From Heterodera schachtii (Eukaryota; Nematoda; Chromadorea; Rhabditida; Heteroderidae), in the NCBI GenBank assembly GCA_023374025.1, contig SIJG01000181.1, forward strand, positions 62,001 through 126,000: DNA of 64,000 nucleotides. Direction: 5' to 3'. Numbering within the stretch: position 1 is the first letter of the stretch; every line of letters starts with the position of its first letter. Below the pieces are notes generated by a model. The model saw only the letters and a program-made list of their open reading frames with translations. It searched no databases and was not told the origin of the DNA. Position numbers and translations under genes: made by a program. This document shows positions 28,301 to 41,978 of the stretch, piece after piece.

Positions 28301-31300
28301 GAAAATATACATAAATAACTTTTTTTTTTTAATTAAAAATATATATATAAAATTAAGTTTTTGTTTGTAATTGTCATCGAATTTGTTTATACATTGGAAA
28401 TTTTGATTAAATTGTTTGTTTACTCGTGGTTCTTTTCCACGATTACGATTAGATTTTTTAATAATAATTTTTTGATATTTTAAAATTTTTTATTATTTGT
28501 CCTTTTTTATAGTTTTTTAATAAATTTTTTATTATAATTATATAATCTATAGTATTCATTACACTAAGTAGTAAAAATTTTTTAATAAATTTTTTTTTGT
28601 TAATTATGATTTTTTTTAATAAATTTTTTTTCGTTTATTTTATTTTTACTATTTTTTAACCTTTTTGGATATTAATGGTCTTTTTAATCTTTTAATTCTA
28701 GAAGTTAATTTTTTTTTAGTTTTTTTTTTATTTTGAGTAGAATTTTTTAGTTTAATTTTTCGTCCAGTGACTCTCTCTCTACGTTTAATAGTTAATTTGG
28801 TTTTTGGTCATTGTTTTAAACTTTGAGTAGTTTTTTTAATTTAATCTTTTGTTGTTTTAATTCAAGTTTTTTTTATTAATTTTTTATCTTAGAGAATAAT
28901 TTATTTATAAATCCCATAATTATATTTTGTATTTAATTGAATAGCATAATTTTCATTTTAATTTTTTCCCAAAATTTTTTTATAGTTTTTAAAACTTTCG
29001 CGTTAAATATTTTATATTTAGATTTTTTAACGTTTAGTCACTTCATTATTCATTATTAAAAAATTATTCATAATGTTTTCTAAAACGAACTTTTATTTAG
29101 ATTATTTTAATTTTTAATTTAAACTATTTTGATTAATTTTGTATTATTTATTTATTTTAATGCTTATTTTTCATCTTTTTTCAATCATTTAAATGTAAAA
29201 AAAAATGAATTTCACCATTTTCAAAAATTTGTTGGTGCTAGATTTGGTTTTGATTAATTAATACTCATTTTAATTCGTATTTTTTTTTACTATTTTTATC
29301 TCATATTCACATAAACGGTTGTAATTCATGCTCATAAATTTTTTGTATAAATAAATATTTAAAAAATCTTAGATCGGTGTACAATTCCACTAATTTTATG
29401 TGAATTTTATATTTTTCACTTTTTATATATTTTTATTTTATTTGTAAGTTTTTATAGTAATTTATATATTTTAACATTTTTAAATGAATATATTGATAAA
29501 TTTTTCAATATTTCAGTATTTATTTTTAATAATTATTACATTAAAAATATTTAATTCTTATCAGTTTCGTTTGCCAATATCTTCCTAAATTTTTTCTTAA
29601 TTAATTCATTTATTTACTAATAAAATTTTCTTATCATCAATATGTAAATGAAATTGCTTTTTAACTTCATACTTTTTGAAGAATAAATAAATAATTTTTT
29701 AAAAAGAATAAATAAATGCTATTTTCAACAAAACATAAACACTGTTAATTTAAACAAATACTAGTTAATTATTTTTGTATAATCATTAAAAATTTCAATT
29801 AAAATATTAATTATATAAATATGTTTTTATAAAATTTTATGTTTTAAATTGCAGCACTATATTCCATATTAGTATTTTTTATTATTACAAAGGTTTTAAA
29901 TGGTTTAATAAATATTATTAAAGATGAAAAACTTTTAATGCTTTGGAATACATTCTTTAATTCTTTAGTGAAACATTCATTTTTATTTACAAAACTTCTT
30001 AAGAATTAATTTTTAATTTATACTTTCATTTTAATTTTCTTTGAAATTACATTTTATTGTTCATTAATGCTGCATAATATTCAATTCGCACAATAATTTT
30101 TAATAATTCCTAATTTTTAATAAAGTTTCTATTAAGGAAATATAATGCCATTGTGTGAATTTTATTCTTTTTTTATATTATTTAATTAAAATTTTATTTC
30201 TTTATCTATGATAGATTGATTCATTGTAAAATACCTTATTATTTAAATGATTTTAAAATAACATGCATTTAGAATTTTTGTACGTTTTTTATAAAATTTA
30301 TTAATAAATAAAATTATGTCTTAGACCAAACTAAAATTCCACCAAAATGTAAAATGTTGTTTAAAGTCAAAAAAGGCACAAAAATTATTCGCCCTACAAG
30401 TCATGAAGTTATCAACATTTTTCTTTGAAAAATATTTTACTGCATAAACATATGAACTGTAAATGTCTTCGGTTTTAAATCTGAAAAAATACATACTAGT
30501 AGAACTTTTGATGCTGATCAAAAAATCTTTTACAACAACATGATCAAGCAGTCTTATTGATATATATGATCACCCAAAATACATTGAAAATGGGAAAAAT
30601 TTTTGAAAAAAATTCCTAGTTAGTTGGAAAATTTTGGAATTATGAATAGTCCCATTGGAAAGAGCGCAAATAACAATATATATACATAGATTTAACGTTA
30701 TATGATAAATGGCAATAAATTCAAGGTCCTGTAATTTATATAATTAGCTCACAAATCCGTTATATTTATAGAGAAAAATTCAATGTGAGATAATAAAATA
30801 AATTGGTTTGTGACCATTTATTGCTTTGCATCTTGTACTTACTCTGCAAATGGATTTCATTTAAAATCCTATCTTAATAAGAAAGAAATAAAAATTTTAA
30901 TTAAAAAACCAATGCGAATAATTAAAGATCTCTTTTATAATTGATTGAAATTGGAGACATAAAAAATAAGTCAAATAACAAAAAAAAATATGTATTTAAT
31001 AAAAAAAATATAAAATTTTATTCAAAAAATTACGACATCGCCTTTTGTCTGTCGATAAATATAATGAATTTAAAAATAAATTAAAGACTAATTTGACACA
31101 AGACTAATGAAAGAACTTACAACTTATATTTGAAAAGAACGAAAATTTAAAAGGGTCATAAAATCATTCATAAATATGTAAAAATTTAATAAAATTAGAA
31201 GAAACTAATTTAAATACAAGGAATAAATTATTTATTAATTAAATTTTTTGAATTGAACGGAACGAAATATCATTAAAAAAGACTATGAGTACATTGCTTT

Positions 31301-32884
31301 GTTGACGCCTGAGCGCATTTTGATTAAAATTAATATTAGAAAGAACAATATTTTTAAAAAATTTACTTTTAAAATTTATAACAATTTAATGCCTAAAATA
31401 ATATTGAATTAATTTTTACATAAACGAAAATAAATTATTTTTAAAATGGAATTAAATACATGGATTTAATTAAATTTCAAAAATTCAAGTAAATAGATTT
31501 AAAATTTTAATGGAATTATAATTATCATTAAATTTACAATAATTTATATAGAAAATGTGATGAATTGGAACCCTAACGAAAATCTACGTGACCATGAAAA
31601 TGAAATAATATTTGATATTACATTTAACTTGTTAATAATAATTTAGAAGCCGAATAATTGAATAAATTCTTTATTTTTCAACTTTCTCATCATTTATTGC
31701 ATTTTTTGATATTATTAATTTATTTAACATTTAATTAAATAAAAAATACTAGAAATATAAGAAAATAAATATTATAAAATTCAAAATTATACCGTACCCT
31801 CGGAAAACGCACACGGAAATGGAGAGGAGACTTTGAAAATGGGAGTTGGAAGTGTGGTTTCTTGTTAACGAAACCAATATTTGTAAATAAACAACAAAAT
31901 GCAAATTTTAAAATATTTGTAACTTTATCAATAAATTTATCATTGCTATTTCTATTTCCTAAAAAACTTATTTTTATAAAATTCCTCAAATAGTTGAAAA
32001 CAAAAAATAATACCAAATCAAAAAACTAATTCGCTTTCTTCTAAAAAATGGTCTCTTTCAAATGTGAATATTTGATTATATTCCTGCTTTTATATTCATT
32101 TTTGATTCAATATTTGATTGAAAATTATTTTGAACTACCAAATATTTAAAATTAATTTTATAAATGCTTTTGATTAATTTTTATTGGCCTTTTCATCTTT
32201 CATTGTTGGACAAAAACCAATTAATTGACTGACCGAATTCTTAATTATAAAATTTTTAAAGTTATCTTTGATTATGAAAAATTGAAAAGTTTTAAAAATT
32301 TTTATGTTTTTTAAATATTTTTGTTTGGATCTTGAAATATGCATCAACATTTGACGATAGTCTTTCTGCCAAAAATTATTATGCTAACGGTTCCATTTTT
32401 GGTTTAAATTACTTTACGTACATTATAGCTCCATTTCTTTATAGTTTGCTTATAACATAAAAGTGCTCCTTCTTTATTTTGGGTTTTTATTAACATAATT
32501 TATTGTTTTAATAATTACCTAAAAATCTTTTTTTATTTAAATTTATTACATGATAGTCATGTTCATAGACCGAAATTATATTCAGATAGCTTAATTTAAT
32601 CATACTAAGGTTTAATTAAATAAATAAATCACTCGTAATTTCTAATTTAATATGAATTTGATTTCTTAAATCGGATTTATGCTATTTATAAATGGCTCTA
32701 GCAAATCTCATCAAGTTTTTTGATATATGACATAGTATTTTTAATTTATTTTTTTATAAAGAATTTAATCTTAGCTTTTTAGCTTTAAAATCTTATTGTT
32801 GTTTATTGAAAAATAAATAATTATTATAAAAATTTATTGGTATTTTTAAAAACTTTATAAATTTAAAAAAAATTTTTTCTATCT
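25351..32884. other. AT-rich DNA, no gene seen
   Basis: More than 7 kb of low-complexity A/T sequence with a (TA)n patch at about 27050-27077. A 70-codon frame at 26463-26675 (plus) contains a helix-turn-helix-like run (MTDKKIAKMLKINRNSIF) but has no other support. No RNA gene is recognised. Confidence 0.6.
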
Positions 32885-33572
32885 TGTCCCACTTTGTTGA
32901 GACAAAGTGCACAATGTTGTGCTTTGTTGTTCGGACGGTGATTGGGGAGGAGTGTGCTGGGATTGGAGGCTCCCGGATGATCAAAGAACAAATAAAAATT
33001 ATTTATTCACCGCACAATGGGACAATTCTCTGATGGGGAAATGCAAAATGGAGAATGGAAATGCAAATTTGGGTTCATTTGGGGCCATTTAAATATTAAC
33101 AAAATTACATAAAAAATTGAAAAGATGGACGAAAATTGGGCAGAAAACGGGCTGATCGAACGGAGGGCAACAATTGGAAAAATGGTGAAAAAATGGGGCA
33201 TTTCGATCACAAATTGTGGGGAGGGAAAAACGGAGTACTTTGATCACTCCAATTTGAGTTTTTCATCGCACGGATGGACGGGGGAGGCAATTAGTGACAA
33301 ACAATTTTACGGCGGTCGGCGGGAGGAACGGGGCAAAAAATGGTAATGAAATTGGGGGGAGAAAAGTTGCGAGTTGATGAATTAGCGATTAAATTGTGCA
33401 CGGGGAAGGAAAAGGAACACAAAAACAATTAACAATTTAAAGAAAAGAGGGGCAGCGAGCTAGAACGGACAAAACATGTTGCGCGGCGGCGGGGGGTAAT
33501 GCGGGGAGGGGGCTCCTCCCGATCGTAGCCGATCAATTTGATCGGCTGACGGAACTCAGCAAAGTTCCGACA
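32885..33572 (-). mobile_element. Solo LTR of a Bel/Pao-like element
   Basis: A 688-bp, moderately GC-rich island with TGTC...GACA ends and a perfect 4-bp target duplication, atct, at 32881-32884 and 33573-33576. Minus orientation is chosen because AATAAA then lies about 120 bases before the 3' end and the strand becomes pyrimidine-rich, as in the 5' LTR at 13051-13906, with which it shares TGTCG and GGGACA termini. It contains a G-rich/C-rich palindrome near 33503-33520 and a perfect palindrome agccgatcaatttgatcggct (33527-33547). The two LTRs are not alignable overall, so this is a different family. Internal open frames are shadows. Confidence 0.75.
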
Positions 33573-34161
33573 ATCTTATTTTGTATTTATTTTTAAATTA
33601 TTTATTAATATTTTATTATTTTTTAACTAAGCCTCGCATACGTCATCATCTAGTAAGTAGACGTTTCTGCCCCAGCAATAATAAAGATTTAAGAATAATA
33701 TATTATGGTTTGAATTATTTATTTTTTATTTTGGATATTAAAGCTGCAAGATTGGAAGAGTAAATATTTGCTTTCTAAATTAAATTAATATTTTAGGTTT
33801 AATTAATTTTTTTCATTATCTTTTCGAAATACAAAATAATTTAATTGACCTATTAGAATAACCTTTTATATATTTATTTCTTAATGTTTATTATTATAAT
33901 ATAAACAAAATACTGAGCTTGATTATTATTTGAATTACTTTCGTTTCGTTTCGTCTTTAATTGTATAATAATTTTCGATTGAATTTATTTATAAGAATTC
34001 TTATAACAAATATAATTTTAAGAGTTCCATGAATTATTGATTTTTTCTTGCATTCGTTGGTTGTGTTTTTCTGTCAATTCAGTCCAATGTGATCATCATC
34101 ATCATCACACCATCATAGGTAGTCAATTTTGCAGGTCACTTTTGTTTTTTTGGTGCTACGT
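33573..34161. other. AT-rich DNA, no gene seen
   Basis: No coding or structural signal apart from a short (atc)n run near 34093. Confidence 0.6.
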
Positions 34162-34262
34162 CATTTCGCGACAAGTGCAAAAATTGGGCACTTCGCGAAA
34201 AATGCAAAAATGTGGCACTTCGCGACAGTGCAAAAATGGGCACTTCGCGAAACGTGCAAATT
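34162..34262. repeat. Tandem repeat of a 26-27 base palindromic unit
   Basis: Four units of gcacttcgcgaaa(a)gtgcaaaaatgg with small changes. Each unit contains a near-perfect GCACTTCGCGAA-GTGC hairpin, so the array can form a series of stem-loops. Confidence 0.85.
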
Positions 34263-36292
34263 TAACCGAAAGAGACCGGGCCTCATCAGTACGGTGTCTC
34301 TTTGTGTTAAATACAGTGCTGGAAAAAAGTCTTGACTCATGATAAAATTTGTAAATTAAAATTTTTCTTGTTAAATTCGACTTATTATTTTTCTTTTTGT
34401 ATAATTATTACCCTCAATATTATTACTCGTCCACATACAACAAGAAAATTTATTTGACTTATTCATTTATAATGTTTCACTTATTTTTACCTTATAACAA
34501 AATTCATTAATAACATCCATTTTGCATAGTTTTTGGAATTACGGATCAGCTTTTTATTAATATTAAGATTATATTGAAATGTATCCAAAGTTATTTGTTT
34601 ATTCTTCTAATGTTTACCTTATCTTAATTTAGAATGTTTATATTAGTTAATCTATTCTTTTTTTTAAGTCGCTGTTGTATTTTTCCGATTTTTTCTTAAG
34701 GCCATAAATTCTAAAAATAGATGTGTCCTTTACAATGTTTTTTTTACATAATTCATTTAAAATTTATTTATTATGCTTTTTTCTATTTTTAACTTTTTTG
34801 CCTTATAAAATGACTAATTTATGCATTGGTTTTTATTTTCTAATATTTATTAATTATCAGTGTTATACAAATTTATACTCAAAATTGTTGTAACTGATTT
34901 TATTATGATCATGAAAAATTCTGATCAAAAAATTCTTTGAACAAACAAAATAAAGTGATCTTCCTATAATTCGATAGCCCTATGTATCCTCTATTAGCCT
35001 CCAAAATTTCAAAAAATTTCGTTAGGTTTTAAAAAAGTTATGGCCAAAAATGTTTGAAAAATTAGCTGCATGTGTAAAATTTTTCATCAATAAATAATTG
35101 AATTGATAGAACTTAAAATAATGTTCGCAATGGCAACAAATATAATTTCTTGAGTAAAGATCAAAACCAAAAAAAAATCTTTTGATTTTTTCGTCAAATT
35201 ATAAATAATGTGTTTTTAATTTAATGTCTTATTTATTTAATATATATGCATTATGTCACTTTATGATTTAAAATAGTTTACTTTATATATTTTTATATTT
35301 TCCTTATTTTTTTATTGATTTATTAATAAGTTTTTTAATTTCAATAATGCAAAAATTTTAGTGAAAAAATCTTATTTAAGCGCTTACTATAATAATTTTA
35401 CAAAGGGTTAAATACATTATTTATTTTAATATTTCTCATAGATATTATGACAAAAAAATTTATATGTCTATATTGATTCCTTAGTAATAGTTTATTTTCT
35501 CTATATTTAGATTAGATTATTTTTATTTTAAAACGATGAATGTACAATTTTTCTAGATTTGAATAATTTGCTCCCGGTATTTTTCGACTACATATAAACT
35601 CTTTATTTTATTTTTATTTCTTTTTTCTGAATTTATATTTATTCGCTTAGTTTTTATGTTTTATTATATTATCAACATTAACGGTTTTTATGCATATAAT
35701 TTTTTTGGAATTAATTGTTCTAAGCTAGTCTCTGTAAAATGCAAGATCTTTATATTAACAACTGTTCTAACAATTGGCATGTTGGTAATGTTGCAATATT
35801 AAAAACAAATAAATCAAATTAGTTTTCAATCGTTTTAATTTCTTAGAAAGGATTTCCTGTATTTCTATTATTCTGTCTTGGTTCCTCAAAATGTTTATAA
35901 ATAACATTGTAATGTTGATATTATTTATATATTTTTTTCAATTTTTAATAAATCTACATCATTAAATTATTTATATATTTTTATTTGTGATTTTTTAAAA
36001 ATGTTAATTAAATTTTTATATCGCAATGATAGATATATGATTTGATTTCTTGTCTTGTTTTAAAATAAATGGATATACAAATTTTTTAACTTCATCTTTC
36101 TTTTTTAGACTGTTAAGTTTATCGATATGTCCCATATAAAAGCATGTAACAGGCATTTAACCGGAATTAATAACTATATTATATGATATAAACACATTTT
36201 TTTTCATTATTTTAAAATTGATTGTATAAATATAGAAAACCAATTTTATTTTCTATATTTTATTATTTGATTATGTTCATGTTTTTATAATG
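34263..36292. other. AT-rich DNA with one dispersed motif, no gene seen
   Basis: Positions about 34960-35060 carry the motif gatagccctatgtatcctctattagcc...ttatggcc, shared with the elements at 36766-37512 and 46667-47086 and with 48950-49020. The rest shows nothing. Confidence 0.55.
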
Positions 36293-36329
36293 AGCGCTTG
36301 GGCGGCCCTTCGCGGCGCCCAAGCGCTCT
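36293..36329. other. GC-rich perfect hairpin
   Basis: gagcgcttgggc and gcccaagcgctc form a 12-bp perfect stem around a 13-base GC-rich loop, isolated in very AT-rich DNA. It could be a transposon end structure or a replication or transcription stop. No CTRR end typical of Helitrons follows at the expected distance. Confidence 0.7.
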
Positions 36330-36381
36330 CAAAAAAATTTTAAAAAATTGATAGGGATTTAATATATGGTGTCGCTCAAAA

Positions 36382-36765
36382 TCGCTCTCTCTCTCTCTCT
36401 CGTTTTCTCTCTCTCTCTCTTTTCTTCTCTCTCTCCCTCTCTCTTTCTTTCTCAATCTCTTCTCTCTCTTTTCCTTTCTCTCTGTCTCTTTCTGTTCTCA
36501 CATTCTCTAAATCACTTACACTTTCTCTATTTCATTTTCTTATGCTTAATCTCTCTCACTCAGCTTTTCTCTCCTCCCTTACCTCTCTTTCTTTCTTTCT
36601 CAATCTCTTCTCTCTCTAATCCGTTCTCTCTGTCTCTCTCTCTCTCTCTTAACCTCTCTCTCTCTCTTTCGTTGTTCTTTCCTCTTTTATCCTTTTCACT
36701 TATGTCTCCCTTTCTCTCTTCTCATTCTATCCTCATTTCTTTCTCCTTCACTCTCTCTTTATCCT
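36382..36765. repeat. CT-rich tract, left part
   Basis: Interrupted (CT)n/(CTTT)n low-complexity DNA. It is continuous with 37513-38140 if the element inserted at 36766 is ignored. The open frame across it is a translation of the tract. Confidence 0.9.
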
Positions 36766-37512
36766 GGTGCTATGTCGTTATATAAAAACCATCAAAAAGG
36801 GCGTTATATAAAAAACCATCAAATGGAAATTTTCAACCAAAAACTGCCCATAACTTCGAATTAAACAATATTGGTATCATTCGATAGCCCTAACATTTCT
36901 CTATTAGTTACCTAAATTTCAAAAAATTTGGCCAAGATTGAGCACAGTTATGCCCAAAAGTAGTCTAGGAACCAGTTTTTCAGACATTTTTGGTCATAAC
37001 TTTTTTGAAACTTGACGAAATTTTTTGAACTTTGCAGGTTAATAGAGGACACAGTGGGCTAGGAATGATCACAAGATATCTTTATTTTGTTTGTTATAAG
37101 AATATTTTGATCAGAATTTTTAATGATCAAAATAATTTTATTTTTAATTAAAGAATTTCTGCTAGAAATTATTTTTGTTTTTTATTTTCTTGCTATTACT
37201 AGATAGCCCTGTGTGTCCTCTATTAGCCTGCAAAATTTCTAAAAATTACATTAGGTTGAAAAAAAGTTTTGGCCAAATATGTGTGAAAACCTAGCCATAT
37301 GTGTACTTTTGGCCATAACTTTGCTCAAGCTTGACCAAATTTTTTGAAATTTAAGTAGCTAATAGAGAAATGTTAGGTCTATCGAAAGATATCAAGAATG
37401 TATAATTCTCTTGACCTTAACAAAAGTTATGGGCAGTTGTTGGTTGAAATTTCCATTTGATGGTTTTTATATAACGCCCTTTTTGATGGTTTTTATATAA
37501 CAAATCAGCACC
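36766..37512. mobile_element. GGTGCT-family inverted-repeat element, copy 1
   Basis: Begins ggtgct and ends agcacc, with a perfect 8-bp target duplication, tttatcct, at 36758-36765 and 37513-37520. Terminal inverted repeats of about 70 bp contain gttatataaaaaccatcaaa in two tandem copies per arm. The 8-bp duplication suggests hAT or a similar superfamily. The interior has no transposase. It contains inverted copies of a motif with ggccataact, aaattttttgaa and ctattagcct(g)caaaattt. It is inserted inside a CT-rich tract. Confidence 0.9.
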
Positions 37513-38140
37513 TTTATCCTATCTTTTATTCTCCACTCTCCTTTCTCTCTCATCATCTTTTTTTCTCGTTCTCTCTCGCTCTCTTCTTTCCCCTCTTCAC
37601 TATCTCTCCTTTCCTCTCTTTCTCCTCTTCTCTCTCCCTCCTTTTCTCTCTCTCTTTATTCTTTTAATCTCTGTCTCTCACTCACTCTGTCCTTTCTTCT
37701 TTTTCTTTCTCTCTCTCATTCCTCCCTCTCTCCCTACTTTTATCTCACGCTCTCTCACTTTCTCTCTCTCCATCTTTTTTAATTTCTCTTTCCCTTCTCT
37801 CTCTCTCATTATCTCTTATTCCCCTTCTCGCTCACTCTTTTTATCTTTTTCTCACTCTCTCTCTTTCTCAACCCTCTCAATCTCTTTCATCTTTTCTCTC
37901 AAACTCACTCTCTCTCCTCCTTTAACTCTCTCTTTCTCTCTCTATTTCTCTCTTCCCTTTTCAACCTGCCTCCTCTATCTCTCTCGCTCCATCTCTCTTT
38001 CTTTCTCTAATCCCCATCTCTCTGTATCTCCCTCTCTCTCCATCACTCTTTCTCACAACACTCTCCCTAATTTTTCTCTTCATTCTCTCTCTCCTTGACT
38101 TCCTCACTTTCCTGATACTCTCTCACTCTATTTTCTTTTT
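37513..38140. repeat. CT-rich tract, right part
   Basis: Pyrimidine-rich low-complexity sequence continuing the tract before the inserted element. Confidence 0.85.
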
Positions 38141-39067
38141 TCTCCCTCCCTCTCGAACCTCTCACAATCTTTCTTTCTTTTCCTTTCTCTTTTTCTTTGT
38201 TCATCCTAGCATTTCCTTTTCTCTTCTCTCCATCCTGTCTACCTACTATCTTCCTTTTCTTTCTCTTCTCTCTCTCTCTAGTTTTCCTATTCTTCTCTAC
38301 CTCCTCATTCCCACCTACTCCTACATCACGCAAATAAACAAAATCGCACGCATTCAACCATGCGGAACGACCGTATGCATTACCCCTCCCACCCGCGGGG
38401 ACAGAGAAACAAACACTGCACTCTTTCCTCTAACCTTCCTCTCTATTATATTTTTTAAATTTTACTTTCTTTTTTTCTATAGAAACAAAACATCGTAAAA
38501 GGCGCGAATTCAAAAAGGCAAAAAAGGGGCGGAGCTTCAGCTCGCTTAGTATAGAGTTAAGGGATTTTCTCCCTCCCTCTCGAACCTCTCACAATCTCTC
38601 TTTCCTTTCTCTTTTTCTTTGTTCATCCTAGCATTTCCTTTTCTCTTCTCTCCATCCTGTCTACCTACTATCTTCCTTTTCTTTCTCTTCTCTCTCTCTC
38701 TCTAGTTTAACTATTCTCTACTTTCTCATTCCCACCTACTCCTACATCACGCAAATAAACAAACTCGCACGCATTCAACCATGCGGAACGACCGCATGCA
38801 TTACACCTCCCACCCGCGGGGACAGAGAAACAAACATTGCACAGAACTCGCACGCATTCAACCATGCGGAACGACCGTATGCATTACCCCTCCCACCCGC
38901 GGGGACGGAGAAACAAACACTGCACTCTCTCCTCTAACCTTCCTCTCTATTATATTTTTTAAATTTTACTTTCTTACTATAGAAACAAAACATCGTAAAA
39001 GGCGCGAATTCAAAAAGGCAAAAAAGGGGCGGAGCTTCAGCTCGCTTAGTATAGAGTTAAGGGATTT
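38141..39067. repeat. Tandem duplication of a 427-bp unit
   Basis: Copy A is 38141-38567 and copy B 38568-39067. Both run from tctccctccctctcgaacc through accatgcggaacgaccg and ggcggagcttcagctcgctt to gagttaagggatttt. Copy B has an extra internal duplication of about 73 bp (actcgcacgcattcaacc...). High identity means a recent event. The open frame at 38781-39101 is not convincing as a gene. Confidence 0.88.
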
Positions 39068-41942
39068 TCGTTACTCTTGCATCGAGCGGGCGATGTGTTG
39101 ACATGCTATTTTTATGCTATAGATATTCTTTTGGTTGCGTTTTTTGTTCATTTTACATTATTTACATTATTAACTTTTTATTATTTTAATTATAATTTGT
39201 TAATTGATTTTCAATTCTTTTTTGTCTTAAATTTTCTTTAAAAAATGTATTTTTCTTGCAGTTTAATTGTAACCAATAATTAAATGCATTTTATTAATGT
39301 CAAATCCCGGGTTGCATCAATTTTTTTATATACGTAATATGTATGTTTGCAAATTTTTCTTTCAATGTATAATTAAATTTTTGAGAATTTTATGACTTTA
39401 TATCAGTTGAATCAGTTGATTCAATTGTAAATTCATTAGCTTAATATTTTTTAAAATTTATACGAGTTTTAAAATAGATTCATTTTTAGCTTTTGTAGAG
39501 AAAAAACGATTATTTTTCCTTTTTTAATTTTTTACGAATTTATTAATCATCATGTAGTATGGATTCCATTTCTCTTGGCCTTTATAATCTTGAAAGTTTT
39601 AATTTGATTTGAATTTCTCAAAACATATTCAAATACCATTCCTGTCAACAATCTATGAAATTATTAATAAATGAAAGCAATTTTTAGCTTATTATTTAAG
39701 ATTTATTTGGTTATTGTTTTTGCATATTATTAAATTATAATTTCGATTTAATAAATTTATATTCATGTGTAAAAATTAAATGATAATAATATTTGTGGCC
39801 GCAGCGAAAAATAGTTAATGTCATATAATTAAAGTTTTATTTTTTCTTAACATTCATATTAGTTTCTCCATTTAAGTACTATCACGAAATATAAATCGAG
39901 TAATAAAAAATTTTTCTACTGCCAATTAATTATTAACTTTTTCTTTTTCAATTAGATTCATATTAATTTACCTATTTTTTAACTGGTTCAAATTCGCTCC
40001 AAAGTTCATTATCAATAATATTTTTTATTAAGATTTAATGGCCCCAAATTTTTTGATTTAATAAATATTAAATTTTAATCATTTTTTCTTTCAGTTTTTA
40101 GTTGATTAATTATTAAGATTTACTCCGTTCTGTTTTTGATGAGCTCTTAAATGTAATGTCACGCATAAAAATTTTTGGATAAAGATTTTTGATGACATAT
40201 CCTCGGTCTATTTTCGTTACTTTTTAAAAAATGCTAATTTCATTTGTTATTTTAAAATTTTAGAGTGGAATATTTTTTCTATTTATTTTAAAATTTATTA
40301 AAATTAGTAAAAACAAAAGGGGGAGCCCCTTGAAAATTTTATCAATTTTAATATATGATGCTTATATGATTTTATAAATAAAATTTTCATAAAATAGATC
40401 TTTCAGCCTCTTGATTCTGCCTTAATGGCATGAACCAATTCATCCTCGGCGTAATTCATTCGACTTACTTATTTTTATTATTTTTAATTTCGTTAGGTAT
40501 TACTTTTATTGATTACATTTGGTGTCATCTCATCGATTATGCTGTATTGTTGTAATCCAGATATAAATTTTACTTAATTTTAAAAGTAATAATTAGATTT
40601 TATTTTTACTAATTAAAATTCCTTTTTTAATAGCATCGAAGACCCAATTAATTTTTTCCAAAAAAATATTTTATTCTCATTTAAATTCGTATAATGTTCG
40701 AGTTCGGGATAATTTTTGTTTGTTTATGGATTTAATTAAATTGGATATTTTCTTTAACTGAATTATTATTAATATTTCATCTTGTTCACGGGTTGAATTG
40801 CTTGCTCCCATTTTTTCGTCAACTAATTTGTTCCCTACATTGCTTAATATTGAATAAATAAGCAATTATTTTTAATTCAAAATTAAACAACCAAAAATTA
40901 TAAAAAAATTTTGAAAGGCTGTAAAAAATTTTAAAACACAGACTGAGTGATTTTATTTTTAATTAATATACAATAATGTTGGTAATTTTAATTGTTCTCT
41001 ATTAAATTTATAATTAAATAAATAATTTTTAATGTTTTTTCATTTTATAAAATTATTCTAACACACAAATATAATTTTCATATAATACTTATGTGATAAA
41101 TTTCTTTATCATTAAAAATAATGTATATTATTCATATTGCCTTTTAATTTATATTTACATTTTTTAATATCTAATTAAATTATTTATTAGCACCAATCCA
41201 TATTTTGACACATCTAATTTTTGTTTAATTTTGATTTTGGTATAAAATTTAATATTTATTTTGCACGTTTGTTAAGCTAAGTGCTTTCCAATTATTATTT
41301 TTAATTAAAGTAATAACATTAATTTCAATCGCATTCCATTGGCACAATAAAGAAATGTACCATTTGCATGAGTGAACAATTTACACTTTAATTGAAACCG
41401 AATTATTTAGCAATTTATTCATTTTATTTTTTAATGGTCTTTTATTAATCGTTAATTATTTATAAAATTTTTAACATATATTTTAAATTATTTTTGAATG
41501 TCACTAAACAATTGATGAATCGTTGATTATGTATGAAAAATTTTTGTAATTTTCTTTTTAATTATTTTTGTTCAAAAAAATCACTAAAGGTGGTATTTCT
41601 TCCTAATAAATAAATTGAAAAATAAATATTCGTAATTTATTGATATAAATTATGCCTCAAATGGTGCAATTATTTTTTTTTATTTGTTTTTTGTGATTAT
41701 TTATTTTCTTAATTTATTATTTAAAATTTTTATACAGTTTGTTAGCATATATTTTAATTATTCTATATAATTAATTTTGCTCTGGTAGTATTGGTTTTTC
41801 TTTTTTTGGTCTTCATTTTATTAATTATTTTATAAGCTTGGGAAGGATAATTATATTATTAACATTTATTAATATACTAGCAATTTATATGTGGACTCAT
41901 TTTTGGGCTTATATTCGCGCGCGCACGATGAACTACATGAAT

Positions 41943-41978
<36 letters not shown>

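Noticed and set aside
34162..34262. CRISPR-like spaced repeats
   Set aside because: Repeats are contiguous with no unique spacers, and the context is eukaryotic.
36293..36329. Helitron 3' end
   Set aside because: The hairpin is right in size, but no CTRR terminus follows on either strand and no matching 5' end was seen.
36366..36785. 139-codon Ser/Leu-rich membrane-like frame
   Set aside because: Translation of a CT-rich tract.
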